Counted from the first letter of the stretch, positions 18,166-26,841 are shown. The stretch: DNA of 64,000 nucleotides from DASZBX01 sp035943635 (GCA_035943635.1 DASZBX010000128.1:1-64000), one strand, 5' to 3'. Notes: generated by a model from the sequence alone, not told the origin. Made by a program: numbers and translations.

Positions 18166-19209
18166 GTGACCTCAGCCCGGACTCCCCACCCCACCTATGA
18201 TCTGTCGTTCCACGGCGACCAGGAGATCGCGGACGGGCTGGTCGACCTGGCGGTCAACGTCCGGCTGCCCAAGCCGCCGAGCTGGCTGCTGCAACGGATC
18301 ACGGCCTCGCTCGACGACCTCGCCGCCTACCCGGACCCCACCCTGGCCACCGAACTGGTCGCCGCCACCCACGGCCGCCCGGTCGACCAGGTGCTGCTCA
18401 CCGCCGGGGCGGCCGAGGCGTTCGTGCTGATCGCCCGGGCGCTGAACCCGCGCCGGGTCGCCGTCGTGCACCCCCAGTTCACCGAGCCGGAAGCCGCCCT
18501 GACCGCGGTCGGGCACGTGGTCAAGCGGGTGATCCTGGCGCCCGAGCACGGGTTCCGGCTCGACCCGGCCCTGGTTCCCCGGGACGCGGACCTGGTGGTC
18601 CTGGGCAACCCGACCAACCCGACCTCGGTGCTGCACCCGGCCGGCGCGATCGCCGCGCTGGCCCGGCCCGGCCGGATCCTGGTCGTGGACGAGGCTTTCA
18701 TGGACGCGGTCCCGGGCGAGCCGGAGTCGCTGGCCCGGCGCACCGAACTGCCCGGCCTGGTCGTGATCCGCAGCCTGACCAAGACCTGGGGCCTGGCCGG
18801 GCTGCGGATCGGGTACGTGCTCGGCCCGGCCGAGATCCTCGGCCGGCTGCGCGCGGCCCAGCCCAAGTGGCCGGTCTCCGCGCCCGCGCTGGCCGCCGCC
18901 GCGGCCTGCGTCGAGCCGCACGCGCTGACCCAGGCGGCCGGACTGGCCCGGTCCGGCGAGGAGGACCGGCACTACCTGGAGTCCCGGCTGGCCGGGCTGC
19001 CCCGGGTCACCCTCCCGGCCCAGTCCCGGGCGCCGTTCGTGCTCGTACACACGCCCGGGGCCGAGCGCGTCCGGATGATCCTGCGCGAGCGTGGTTTCGC
19101 GGTCCGCAGAGCGGATACCTTCCCCGGGCTGGGGCCGGACTGGCTGCGCATCGCCGTGCGCGCCCGAACGGTTACCAACGGCTTGATCTCGGCCTGGCCG
19201 GCGGACTAG
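18166..19209 (+). CDS. cobC: CobC-type PLP-dependent aminotransferase/decarboxylase
   Basis: 347 aa, fold-type I PLP enzyme of the histidinol-phosphate aminotransferase/threonine-phosphate decarboxylase group. In the cobalamin pathway this family makes aminopropanol phosphate for CobD. The N-terminus DLAVNVRLPKPPSW is typical of the CobC branch. LGNPTNPTSVL binds the cofactor, DEAFMDAVPGE holds the cofactor Asp, and SLTKTWGLAGLRIGY contains the Schiff-base Lys at about residue 206. LRIAVRA near the end provides the substrate-carboxylate Arg. The GTG at 18166 is preceded by a -10 element and no ribosome site, so the mRNA is probably leaderless. Alternative: a related amino-acid aminotransferase. 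Confidence 0.88.
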   Translation: MTSARTPHPTYDLSFHGDQEIADGLVDLAVNVRLPKPPSWLLQRITASLDDLAAYPDPTLATELVAATHGRPVDQVLLTAGAAEAFVLIARALNPRRVAVVHPQFTEPEAALTAVGHVVKRVILAPEHGFRLDPALVPRDADLVVLGNPTNPTSVLHPAGAIAALARPGRILVVDEAFMDAVPGEPESLARRTELPGLVVIRSLTKTWGLAGLRIGYVLGPAEILGRLRAAQPKWPVSAPALAAAAACVEPHALTQAAGLARSGEEDRHYLESRLAGLPRVTLPAQSRAPFVLVHTPGAERVRMILRERGFAVRRADTFPGLGPDWLRIAVRARTVTNGLISAWPAD

Positions 19210-19246
19210 TCGCGACCCTTGTCGGACGCTTCTGGCACACTGGCCC

Positions 19247-19296
19247 CCAACAGATTCATCCCGGAACCTCCGGTTGTGTCTGGTACCAACAGATTC
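19247..19296 (+). promoter_or_regulatory. Paired CCAACAGATTC direct repeats before the importer
   Basis: CCAACAGATTC occurs at 19247-19257 and again at 19286-19296, 39 bp start to start and so nearly four helical turns. Both lie within 110 nt of the importer's first gene. Spacing and position suggest a regulator-binding site, possibly for osmotic control. The binding protein is unknown. Confidence 0.4.
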
Positions 19297-19351
19297 GGTG
19301 TACGCGGGAATTTCCGGACCGAGGCCGGGCGCCCGACCCCTGAGGAGAGCC

Positions 19352-20737
19352 TTGATATCCTTCGAGCAGGTGTCCAAGCGGTACCCGGACGGGACCGTGG
19401 CCGTGGACGGACTGACCCTGACCGCGCCCGACGGCGCCATCACCGTGCTGGTCGGACCGTCCGGCTGCGGCAAGACCACCTCGCTGCGGATGGTCAACCG
19501 GCTGATCGAGCCCAGCTCCGGCCGGATCCTGGTCGACGGGGTGGACGTGTCCGGCCGCCCGGCCGCCGAGCTTCGCCGCACCATCGGCTACGTGATCCAG
19601 CACGCCGGCCTGTTCCCGCACCGGACCGTGGTCGACAACATCGCCACCGTGCCCCGGCTGCTCGGCGTCGGCAAGCAGGAGGCCCGGACCCGGGCCCGGG
19701 AGCTGATGGACCTGGTCGAGCTCGACTCGGCCATGGCCACCCGCTACCCGCACCAGCTCTCCGGCGGCCAGCAGCAGCGGGTCGGCGTGGCCCGGGCCCT
19801 GGCCGCGGACCCGCCGGTGCTCTTGATGGACGAGCCGTTCTCCGCGGTCGACCCGGTCGTGCGCAAGAACCTGCAGGAGCAGTTCCTGCGGATCCAGTCC
19901 GAGGTCGGCAAGACCATCCTGTTCGTCACGCACGACATCGACGAGGCGGTCAAGCTCGGCGACCGGATCGCTGTCCTGCGCGAGGGCGGCATCCTGGCCC
20001 AGTTCGACACCCCGCAGGAACTGCTCGCCCACCCGGCCGACGAGTTCGTCGAGGGCTTCCTGGGCCTGGACCGCGGCGTGCGCCGGCTGTCCTTCTTCGC
20101 CGCAGCCGAGGTCCGGCTGCAGACCGAGCCGGTGCTCGCCCTCGCGGACGCCGCGGCCGGCCGGGCCGGTGCGGGCGCGGGCGACGGCCCCGGCTCGTGG
20201 GTGCTGCTCGTCGACGCCGACCGCCGGCCGCTGGGCTGGACCGGGCCCGGGGACGCGGCCGCCGTCGCCGAGGCGGTCTCCGCAGCCGAACCCGGCGCCG
20301 ACGCGGACCCGGCGGCCGCCGTCCCGGAACTGACCGGGATCGGCCACACCTTCGTGCCCGAGACCGACTCGCTGCGGGCCGCCCTGGACGCCGCGGTGCT
20401 CTCCCCGGCCGGCTGGGCCGTCGGGGTGGACGAGCAGGGCCGGGTGCTCGGCGTGGCCAGCCAGGAGTCGATCGCCGAGGCGATCCGGGCCGCGCACGGG
20501 CTCGAGGCCGCCGCCGCGGCCCGGACCCGGATCGACCGGCGCACCGCCGAGGCCACGACCGCGCCCGGTTCCGGCGCTGCGCCCGGTTCCGATGCCGCAC
20601 CTGCTTCCGACGCCGCACCTGCTTCCGACGCCGCGCCCGGTCCCGCGACCGTGCCCGGTTCCGACGCGGCCCCCGCTTCCGACGCCGACCCCGACTCCGA
20701 CGCCGACCCGGCCGCCGCCCCCGAGGCGGTCCGGTGA
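19352..20737 (+). CDS. OpuC-type ABC transporter ATPase with CBS-like tail
   Basis: 461 aa. ATPase of a compatible-solute (glycine betaine/choline/proline) importer. Walker A GPSGCGKTT (about residue 36), the GYVIQHAGLFPHRTV Q-loop typical of this branch, signature LSGGQQQRVGVARAL, Walker B VLLMDEPFSAVDP and the H-loop THDIDEA are present. Residues about 260-395 resemble a degraded CBS pair (LVDADRRPLGW, VGVDEQGRVLGVA), the osmosensory element of this family. The last 60 residues are Ala/Pro/Asp repeats encoded by 18-bp units. I chose the TTG at 19352, starting LISFEQVSKRYPDGT, because TGAGGAGAG lies just upstream. First gene of a four-gene operon; it overlaps the next by GTGA. Confidence 0.9.
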   Translation: MISFEQVSKRYPDGTVAVDGLTLTAPDGAITVLVGPSGCGKTTSLRMVNRLIEPSSGRILVDGVDVSGRPAAELRRTIGYVIQHAGLFPHRTVVDNIATVPRLLGVGKQEARTRARELMDLVELDSAMATRYPHQLSGGQQQRVGVARALAADPPVLLMDEPFSAVDPVVRKNLQEQFLRIQSEVGKTILFVTHDIDEAVKLGDRIAVLREGGILAQFDTPQELLAHPADEFVEGFLGLDRGVRRLSFFAAAEVRLQTEPVLALADAAAGRAGAGAGDGPGSWVLLVDADRRPLGWTGPGDAAAVAEAVSAAEPGADADPAAAVPELTGIGHTFVPETDSLRAALDAAVLSPAGWAVGVDEQGRVLGVASQESIAEAIRAAHGLEAAAAARTRIDRRTAEATTAPGSGAAPGSDAAPASDAAPASDAAPGPATVPGSDAAPASDADPDSDADPAAAPEAVR

Positions 20738-21471
20738 GCGTCTTCGACCTGCCCAGCTATGTGCAGCACACCTACCCGCAGCTGATCGCGATCCAGCTGG
20801 AGGTCACCCTCGGCTCGGTCCTGGTCGGCCTGGTCGTCGCGCTGCCGGTCGGCCAGGCCTGCGTGCGCTGGCCCCGGCTCTACCCGGCCGTGCTGTCCGT
20901 GGCCACGGCCGCGTACGCCATCCCGTCGATCGCCTTCTTCGTGCTGCTGATCGCGTACACCGGGCTGACCGAGAAGACCGTGCTGATCCCGCTGTCCGTC
21001 TACAACCTGGTGGTCCTGATTCCGGGCGTGGTCGAGGGAGTGCGCGCGGTGCCCCCCGAAGTGCGCCTTTCGGCCGACGCGATGGGCTTCGGCCCTGCCC
21101 GCCGGTACCTCCAGGTCGAACTGCCGCTCGCGCTGCCGGAGATCATGGCCGCGGTCCGGATCGCGGTGGTCTCGAGCGTCAGCCTGATGAGCGTCGGCGC
21201 GGTGATCGGCAACTTCGGCGGGCTCGGCGACCTGATCACCAACGGCCTGCGCGAGGACAAGAAGGGGCTGATCTGGCTCGGCGTGATCTCGTTGGCCGTG
21301 CTCGCGATCGTCCTGGACGCCGTGCTGCTCCTGGTCCAGCGGGTGCTGACCCCGTGGAGCCGCGGCCGCTCGTCCCGCCGCCGGTCCGGCCGCGGCCAGG
21401 CCACGGCCGGACGCCTGGCCGCGCTCGGCCCGGCCGCCCAGCCCGCGCCGGCCCGGGAGGCGGTCCGATGA
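20734..21471 (+). CDS. OpuC-type ABC transporter permease
   Basis: 245 aa inner-membrane permease with about five hydrophobic helices. The cytoplasmic loop contains the ATPase-contact EAA-like segment ADAMGFGPARRYLQVELPLALPEIM. The GTG at 20734 overlaps the ATPase stop (GTGA) and its own stop overlaps the next permease (ATGA), so the four subunits are translated together. The C-terminal 40 residues are Arg/Ala-rich and probably cytoplasmic. In this family two related permeases form the channel for glycine betaine or a similar quaternary amine. Substrate preference cannot be read from the sequence. Confidence 0.9.
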   Translation: MSVFDLPSYVQHTYPQLIAIQLEVTLGSVLVGLVVALPVGQACVRWPRLYPAVLSVATAAYAIPSIAFFVLLIAYTGLTEKTVLIPLSVYNLVVLIPGVVEGVRAVPPEVRLSADAMGFGPARRYLQVELPLALPEIMAAVRIAVVSSVSLMSVGAVIGNFGGLGDLITNGLREDKKGLIWLGVISLAVLAIVLDAVLLLVQRVLTPWSRGRSSRRRSGRGQATAGRLAALGPAAQPAPAREAVR

Positions 21472-22133
21472 TCCTGTTCCACTACCTCAATGTGTTCCTG
21501 CACACACCGACCTACTGGCACGGGTCCGACAGCGTCGGGCAGCGGCTGGTCCAGCACCTGGAGTACACCGGGATCGTGCTGGTGTTCGCGACCGTGCTGG
21601 CCTTCCCGCTCGGCTGCCTGACCGGGCACACCGGGCGCGGCGGCTCGTTCGTGTCGGTGCTGGCGGTGACCGCGCGGGCGCTGCCCACCTTCGGCGTCCT
21701 GGTCCTGCTGACCGTGCTGATGGGGATCGGCTTCGCGCCGGTCGCCATCCCGCTGACCGCGCTCGCGGTGCCGCCGATCCTGTTGGCCACGCACGTGGGC
21801 GTCCGCGGGGTCGATCCGGCCGTGGTGGACGCGGCCCGCGGCGTGGGAATGCGCCCGCGGCAGATCCTGTTGCAGGTGGAGATCCCGGCTGCGCTGCCGT
21901 CGATTCTCAACGGCTTGCGTTCGGCGACGGTGCAGATCGTGGCGACCGCCACGATCGCGGCGTTCGTCAGCTTCGGCGGACTCGGCCGGTACATCGCCGA
22001 CGGGTTGTCCGAATACGACTACGCACAGGTGGTCGGCGGTGCGGTCACGGTGGCCCTGTTGTCGATCGTGGTTCTCGGCCTGTTCGCGGTCATTGCGCGG
22101 TTCGCCGTCTCTCCGGGGATCCGCGCACGGTAG
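21468..22133 (+). CDS. OpuC-type ABC transporter permease, second subunit
   Basis: 221 aa inner-membrane protein with five to six predicted helices and the EAA-type loop DAARGVGMRPRQILLQVEIP, then ALPSILNGLRSATVQIVAT. It pairs with the preceding permease as in OpuCB/OpuCD systems. The ATG at 21468 overlaps the previous stop. The gene ends 87 nt before the substrate-binding lipoprotein gene. No ribosome site is needed if translation is coupled. Confident as a compatible-solute permease; the exact solute is open. Confidence 0.9.
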   Translation: MILFHYLNVFLHTPTYWHGSDSVGQRLVQHLEYTGIVLVFATVLAFPLGCLTGHTGRGGSFVSVLAVTARALPTFGVLVLLTVLMGIGFAPVAIPLTALAVPPILLATHVGVRGVDPAVVDAARGVGMRPRQILLQVEIPAALPSILNGLRSATVQIVATATIAAFVSFGGLGRYIADGLSEYDYAQVVGGAVTVALLSIVVLGLFAVIARFAVSPGIRAR

Positions 22134-22220
22134 TCGCAGGAAACGCAAGAGCGCAAGACGGCGACGGCCGCCCGGGTGCGCCGTCGCAGCAGTTCAGACC
22201 CCCTAACGAAAGATGGCATC

Positions 22221-23219
22221 ATGACAACCACCAAGTGGCGGTCCGTTATCGCCCTGTCCACTGCGGCCGTTCTGACCGGCGGCCTGCTGGCCGGGTGCAG
22301 CAGCAGCAGTTCGACCAAGACGACCGGCGGCAGCACCCCGAACAGCAACAGCAACCCGCTGGTGCAGGCCAAGCCGTCCGGGACGGTCGTGGTCGGCTCC
22401 AACAGCTTCGCCGAGAGCACCCTGCTGGCCGACATCTACGGCCAGGCCCTGGCGTCCAAGGGCTACACGATCAAATACCAGCTCAACATCGGCGCCCGCG
22501 CCGTGACGTACCAGCAGATCAGCTCCGGCGCGATCACCGTGATGCCGGAGTACAACGGGGCCCTGCTCAACTACCTCGACGCCTCCGTGGTCAAGAAGGC
22601 CTCCGAGCCGGAGACCTCCACCACCGGCGTGCAGTCCGAGCTCACCGCCGACCTGCCCAGCTCGCTGGAGGTGCTCGACCCGGCCTCCGCCCAGGACAAC
22701 GACACCCTCACCCTGACCAAGGCCGAGGCGACCAAGCTGAACCTGACCCAGGGCGCCTCGATCGCCGACTTCGTCACCGCGCTCGGCAGCCAGCCGGTGA
22801 GCATCGGCGCGGCGCCGGAGTACCAGACCAAGCAGGACGGCCTGGAGGGAATCGAGCAGCAGTACGGGCTCAAGGCCTCGCAGGTCACCTTCAAGCCGCT
22901 GGACGAGGGCGGCACGCTGACCGAGGCCGCGCTGACCAACGGCAGCGTGGACGCGGGCGACCTGTTCACCACGGACACCACCATCGCCAAGGGCTCGATG
23001 CTCACCCTGACCGACCCGAAGAACATCTTCGGCCTGCAGAACGTGCTCCCGCTGGTCAACAAGGCCGGGCTGACCCAGGCCGGGATCGACGAGCTGAACG
23101 CGGTCAGCGCCAAGCTGGACAGCCCCACCCTGCTCAAGCTGGACGACGAGAACGCGAGCCAGGGCCAGGACCCGGCCACGGTCGCGAAGAACTGGCTCAC
23201 CTCCGAGGGCCTGATCTGA
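22221..23219 (+). CDS. Glycine betaine-type substrate-binding lipoprotein
   Basis: 332 aa. The signal peptide ends in the lipobox LLAGC with Cys26, so the mature protein is anchored on the outer face of the membrane after a Ser/Thr/Asn linker. GTVVVGSNSFAESTLLADIY and INIGARAVTYQQISSGAI-like segments match OpuAC/ProX solute-binding proteins of the osmoprotectant family (here LNIGARAVTYQQI). It delivers the solute to the two permeases encoded just upstream. The ATG at 22221 is chosen because it starts the signal peptide (MTTTKWRSV); the 13 extra residues upstream in frame are not supported. Last gene of the operon, followed by a hairpin. Confidence 0.92.
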   Translation: MTTTKWRSVIALSTAAVLTGGLLAGCSSSSSTKTTGGSTPNSNSNPLVQAKPSGTVVVGSNSFAESTLLADIYGQALASKGYTIKYQLNIGARAVTYQQISSGAITVMPEYNGALLNYLDASVVKKASEPETSTTGVQSELTADLPSSLEVLDPASAQDNDTLTLTKAEATKLNLTQGASIADFVTALGSQPVSIGAAPEYQTKQDGLEGIEQQYGLKASQVTFKPLDEGGTLTEAALTNGSVDAGDLFTTDTTIAKGSMLTLTDPKNIFGLQNVLPLVNKAGLTQAGIDELNAVSAKLDSPTLLKLDDENASQGQDPATVAKNWLTSEGLI

Positions 23220-23307
23220 TCAAGCCCGGATTAAGCGCGGGTCAACCGGTGGTCGAGGCCTGAAAGAGGCCTGATCGCGGTCCGCGCGGCCCGGAACGGC
23301 ATTCACG

Positions 23308-23339
23308 AGGGGCGTCATCCCGACAGGGGTGGCGCCCCT
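23308..23339 (+). terminator. Hairpin after the importer operon
   Basis: AGGGGCG with complement CGCCCCT encloses a 17-nt loop about 90 nt after the last importer gene. There is no U-tract, as is common in actinomycetes. Confidence 0.5.
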
Positions 23340-23375
23340 TCGCCGTATCCCCGCGCCGGCGGCCCCGGACCACCC

Positions 23376-23404
23376 TTGACAGCCGCGGTGGTCTAGTCCA
23401 ATCT
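23376..23404 (+). promoter_or_regulatory. Chitinase promoter with DasR-like operator
   Basis: A TTGACA -35 at 23376-23381 and a CAATCT -10-like hexamer at 23399-23404 are 17 nt apart. The element GTGGTCTAGTCCAAT (23389-23403) fills the spacer and matches the DasR site/TGGTCTAG repeat known before streptomycete chitinase genes. Binding there would block RNA polymerase, so repression relieved by chitin breakdown products is expected. Confidence 0.65.
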
Positions 23405-23503
23405 CTAGCGTGAGACGGCCGCCGGACAGGCCCCGGCGGATCGGCGGAGCGGCGTCCCGCGGATCACGGTGTCGTCGCCCACCCACGTCCCCTGGAGGGA
23501 TCC

Positions 23504-25033
23504 ATGACGCCGCGATTCAAGCGCGTGGCCGCCGCCGTCGGCGCTACCGCGCTGGCGACCGCCGCCGCGAGCCTGGCCGTGCTGGCCAACGGCTCCGCGT
23601 ACGCCGCCGCGCCCAACCTGCTCGCCAACCCCGGCTTCGAGAGCGGCTCGCTCAGCGGCTGGACCTGCGACCCGGGCACCGCCGGCGTGGTGACCACGCC
23701 GACCCACTCCGGCTCCTACGCCCTGGCCGCCACCCCGACGTCCTCGGACGACGCCCAGTGCACGCAGACCGTCTCCGTACTGCCGAACACCGCCTACACC
23801 CTGTCCGGCTACGTCGAAGGCGCCTACGTCTACCTCGGGATCACCGGCGGCACGGACAACTGGACGCCCTCGGCGACCGGCTGGACCCAGCTGTCGACCA
23901 CCTTCACCACCACCGCGTCGCAGACCTCCGTCCAGGTCTACGTGCACGGCTGGTACGCGCAGCCCAAGTACCTCGCCGACGACCTGGCCCTGACCGGCCC
24001 GGCCGGGGCGACCACCGCGGCGCCCACGACCACCAAGGCGACCACCCCGCCGCCCACCACGGCCCCGCCGACCACCGCGCCGCCCACCACGGCCCCGCCG
24101 ACCACGGCGCCCCCGACCACCGCCCCGCCGACCTCGCCGCCGCCCTCCGGCCTGACCTGGAAGGTGGCCCCGTACATCGACATCACCTCGGCCACCCCCA
24201 CCCTGGCCTCGATCGAGCAGGCCACCGGGCAGAAGACCTTCACCCTGGCCTTCCTGCTCGGCGGGGCCGGCGTACCGGCCTGCACTCCGGAGTGGGGCGG
24301 CACGATCGCGCTGAACGACTCCCGGATCACCGGTGAGATCAGCGCGCTACGCGCCCTCGGCGGCGACGTCGCGATCTCCTTCGGCGGCGCGCAGGGGCCG
24401 TACCTGGAGACCACCTGCACCAGCGCGGCCCAGTTGGCCGCCACGTACGAGAACGTGATAAGCACCTTCCAGGTGACCCACCTGGACTTCGACATCGAGG
24501 CGTCGACCAACACCGCGATGATGGACCAGGCCCTGGCCATGGTGCAGAAGGCCTACCCGAACACCGTGGTCAGCTTCACCCTCGAAGTGCAGGCCGCGAC
24601 CTACGGCCTGACCCCGTCCCTGGGCGTGCAGGTGCTCCAGGACGCGGTCAACGCGGGCGTGAAGGTCGGCATCGTCAACCCGATGACCATGGACTTCGCC
24701 CCGGACGGGGACTGGGGCACCTCGGTGATCGAGGCCGCCGAGGCCACCGAGGCGCAGATGGCCACCATCTGGCCCTCCTACAGCACCGCGCAGCTCTACG
24801 CGATGCTCGGGGTCACCCCGATGATCGGCGACAACGACACCGGCCCGGTCTTCACCATCGCCGACGCCCAGCAGCTGGTCGCCTGGGCCAAGACCGAGCA
24901 CGTCGGCCGGCTGGCGTTCTGGTCCGAGGGCCGGGACAACGGCGGCTGCTCCGGCGGCGTCTCGCCCACCTGCTCCGGCGTCTCGCAGAGCACGTATCAG
25001 TTCACGTCGATCTTCGGCGGCTACACCGGCTGA
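23504..25033 (+). CDS. Secreted GH18 chitinase with carbohydrate-binding module
   Basis: 509 aa. An export signal (residues 1-34, ending AYA-A) is followed by a CenC-like carbohydrate-binding module (about 36-165, NLLANPGFESGSLSGW), a TTAPPTTAPP linker (about 170-213) and a GH18 catalytic domain. The GH18 active-site motif appears as THLDFDIEAS with the likely proton donor Glu332. VAISFGGAQG and LAFWSEGRDN match the conserved barrel strands. It hydrolyses chitin outside the cell. Start and signal peptide follow a GGAGGGATCC site. Upstream lies a DasR-like operator, and downstream a 19-bp hairpin. Processing mode (endo or exo) cannot be judged. Confidence 0.93.
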   Translation: MTPRFKRVAAAVGATALATAAASLAVLANGSAYAAAPNLLANPGFESGSLSGWTCDPGTAGVVTTPTHSGSYALAATPTSSDDAQCTQTVSVLPNTAYTLSGYVEGAYVYLGITGGTDNWTPSATGWTQLSTTFTTTASQTSVQVYVHGWYAQPKYLADDLALTGPAGATTAAPTTTKATTPPPTTAPPTTAPPTTAPPTTAPPTTAPPTSPPPSGLTWKVAPYIDITSATPTLASIEQATGQKTFTLAFLLGGAGVPACTPEWGGTIALNDSRITGEISALRALGGDVAISFGGAQGPYLETTCTSAAQLAATYENVISTFQVTHLDFDIEASTNTAMMDQALAMVQKAYPNTVVSFTLEVQAATYGLTPSLGVQVLQDAVNAGVKVGIVNPMTMDFAPDGDWGTSVIEAAEATEAQMATIWPSYSTAQLYAMLGVTPMIGDNDTGPVFTIADAQQLVAWAKTEHVGRLAFWSEGRDNGGCSGGVSPTCSGVSQSTYQFTSIFGGYTG

Positions 25034-25142
25034 TCCGCCGACACCACAGCGCCGACCGGCCCATTCCCCGGCCGGTCGGCGCGCTCCGCTCCGGCGGGCC
25101 GCGCGCACTGCCCTGCGCACCGGGCCCGGCCCGCCGCAGATG

Positions 25143-25190
25143 CGCCGAAGCCGCATTTGCCAACTCCCACAGGCAAATGCGGCTTCGGCG
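25143..25190 (+). terminator. 19-bp perfect hairpin after the chitinase gene
   Basis: Two perfectly complementary 19-nt arms (25143-25161 and 25172-25190, CGCCGAAGCCGCATTTG...) enclose a 10-nt loop. Very stable; no U-tract. It ends about 50 nt before the next start codon, so it separates the two transcription units. Confidence 0.8.
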
Positions 25191-25243
25191 TATCGCCCTT
25201 AGAGTGGATACGAGTCCTGTTTCCTCTCCCGTGGCGGTGACCT

Positions 25244-25843
25244 GTGTCCATTGCGTTCGAGCCGGAGCCGAACCCGCCGCCGAGACGGCGCAGGACACCC
25301 GAGCCGGCGCCGCAGCCGCCCACGCGGCCCGTGCGCGCCCCGGACCCGCACCGCCCGGCGAACCCCCGGCGCAAGGCGTGGATCGCGGCTGTGGGACTGG
25401 TGCTGCTCGCCCTGGTCGGCGTCGGCGGCTACCACTTCGCCAACTCAGCCAAGCCGCAGCCGATGGTGACCGTCTCACTGCCGATCATGGAGACGAGCAC
25501 CGCGGCGACGGCCGCCGTCCTGCCGGCGAGCATCGTCGATCTCGCCCCCGGGCAGAAGTTCCAGATCGAGGTGGGCCAGAGCGACGGCCCGATCGCCTGG
25601 CAGCTGGCCGGCGCGGGGGACGGCCGCGTGCTGCGGCAGACCGCGCTCGGCCAGGTCGGCTCCTGCGCTCCGGGTCTGAGCGGCTGCCGGGTCCCGGCGC
25701 TCTACACGTTCACCGCGCAGTCCGCGGGCAGCACCTCGCTGGTGTGGAAGGAACAGCTCTTGAGCTGCAACTCCATTCCGGGCACCGACCTGCCCGCACC
25801 CTGCTTCGCCTACCAGAAGACCATCCTGGTCACGGTGTCGTGA
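25244..25843 (+). CDS. Membrane-anchored chagasin-like domain protein
   Basis: 199 aa. Residues 1-45 are Pro/Arg-rich and cytoplasmic. One transmembrane helix follows (about 47-65, WIAAVGLVLLALVGVGGYHF), then an outside domain of about 120 residues. That domain (LAPGQKFQIEV, IAWQLAGAGDGRVL, ALYTFTAQSAGSTSLVW) has the strand pattern of chagasin, the I42 cysteine-protease inhibitor fold, but the NPTTGY loop is not conserved, so inhibition cannot be assumed. Four Cys residues could form disulfides. The GTG at 25244 has no strong ribosome site (GGTGACC upstream). Its end overlaps the convergent HD gene by 14 nt. Role unknown. Confidence 0.7.
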   Translation: MSIAFEPEPNPPPRRRRTPEPAPQPPTRPVRAPDPHRPANPRRKAWIAAVGLVLLALVGVGGYHFANSAKPQPMVTVSLPIMETSTAATAAVLPASIVDLAPGQKFQIEVGQSDGPIAWQLAGAGDGRVLRQTALGQVGSCAPGLSGCRVPALYTFTAQSAGSTSLVWKEQLLSCNSIPGTDLPAPCFAYQKTILVTVS

Positions 25844-26459
25844 CCAGTGCGCGCCGGTGCACGGTGTCCACCGGGAAGGAGGACTGCAGCGCGATCCGGC
25901 GGTCCGAGTCCCGGCCGATCCGGGTGAGCAGTTCGTCCAGCGCGAGGAAGTGCTCCCACTCCTCGCCCCCGGCGGCCCGGGTCAGCTCGGCGATCACCAT
26001 GACTTCGAGGTCCGGTTTGCGCTTGCTCTTCCAGGACTTGTCGGCCAGACTCACCATCAGGTCCTCGACGGTGATGCCGGGCAGGTGCCAGGCGCTGTGC
26101 GTCCCGGCGAACCGGGCCAGCCGCGGGCTGACCCCGAGCGAGCGCAGCAGGCCGGGGCCGGCCTCCTCGTGCGCCTTGCCGCCGGAGACGACCAGCTCGT
26201 TCACGTGGATGGTCTTGCCGATGTCGTGCGTCGCCGCACCGAACAGCACCGCCTCGCGGTCGAAGACCAGGGCGGGGTAGTGCCGGCTCATCCAGTCGGC
26301 CACCTGCGTGGCGACGTCGTGGACTATTCGCAGGTGGATCGCCAGTCTGGGCGGGCATTCCAGCTGCCGCAGCAGCGCTGTCGCGGATTCCGGGAGCGGC
26401 CGCAGCGAAGGGTCCGTGGGGCCGTACAACGCGATTGACAGGGGGTTGTTCTCCGTCAC
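25830..26459 (-). CDS. HD-domain phosphohydrolase-like protein
   Basis: 209 aa. Residues about 45-170 form an HD domain: a first His region (HLRIVHDVATQ), the HD pair in ATHDIGKTIH and a later His-containing helix (FAGTHSAW). HD proteins are metal-dependent phosphohydrolases acting on nucleotides or similar phosphate esters. The substrate is unknown. The GTG at 26459 is preceded by a TACCCT -10 element and only 6 nt, so the mRNA is probably leaderless and the longer frame to 26504 is not used. It is convergent with the chagasin-like gene, overlapping its 3' end by 14 nt. Confidence 0.82.
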   Translation of the reverse strand: MTENNPLSIALYGPTDPSLRPLPESATALLRQLECPPRLAIHLRIVHDVATQVADWMSRHYPALVFDREAVLFGAATHDIGKTIHVNELVVSGGKAHEEAGPGLLRSLGVSPRLARFAGTHSAWHLPGITVEDLMVSLADKSWKSKRKPDLEVMVIAELTRAAGGEEWEHFLALDELLTRIGRDSDRRIALQSSFPVDTVHRRALVTTP

Positions 26460-26465
26460 GGATTC

Positions 26466-26471
26466 AGGGTA
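26466..26471 (-). promoter_or_regulatory. -10 element of leaderless HD gene
   Basis: TACCCT on the minus strand, 6 nt before the GTG start. Confidence 0.5.
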
Positions 26472-26766
26472 AGCGGCGGATCGGCGAAACGGTCCGGCTC
26501 TCACCGCACCTCTTGCGGCGTGCGCGAAATTTTGCCCTCACGGGGTCCTTTCGCAACCTTCAAGACACCTGGCGTTTCCCTACTGTTCATCTTGCCGATT
26601 TTCTCCGCGATCACCGGGCCACAGGCGCCACTCCCGTCACTGCCGCCGCACCGACTCAGGGCTCGTCCTGGGTGATCAAGGCCCGAGCGAATCCTTCAGT
26701 CGGCGGGCGTCCGCGGGCGCCGGTGCGGCCAGGAAACGAGCGGTGGCGCCGGACCGGCCGCCGAAC
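26472..26766. other. Intergenic, no gene seen
   Basis: Between the HD promoter and the terminator of the PEBP gene. Slightly less GC-rich around 26520-26620, but no frame looks coding and no RNA gene is recognisable. Confidence 0.35.
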
Positions 26767-26806
26767 GCCGAGCGGCGGGCCCGGTTTCCCGGCCCCGCCG
26801 CTCGGC
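26767..26806 (-). terminator. Hairpin after the PEBP gene
   Basis: GCCGAGCGGCGGG pairs perfectly (13 bp) with its complement across a 14-nt loop, 36 nt after the stop codon of the minus-strand gene at 26842. Confidence 0.65.
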
Positions 26807-26841
26807 AACTCGATCCTGCGTCGACTGTCTCTGCGCCCGCC

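Noticed and set aside
24010..24140. Tandem ACC-CCG-type repeats as a CRISPR or satellite
   Set aside because: They encode the TTAPP linker of the chitinase in frame; no spacer structure.
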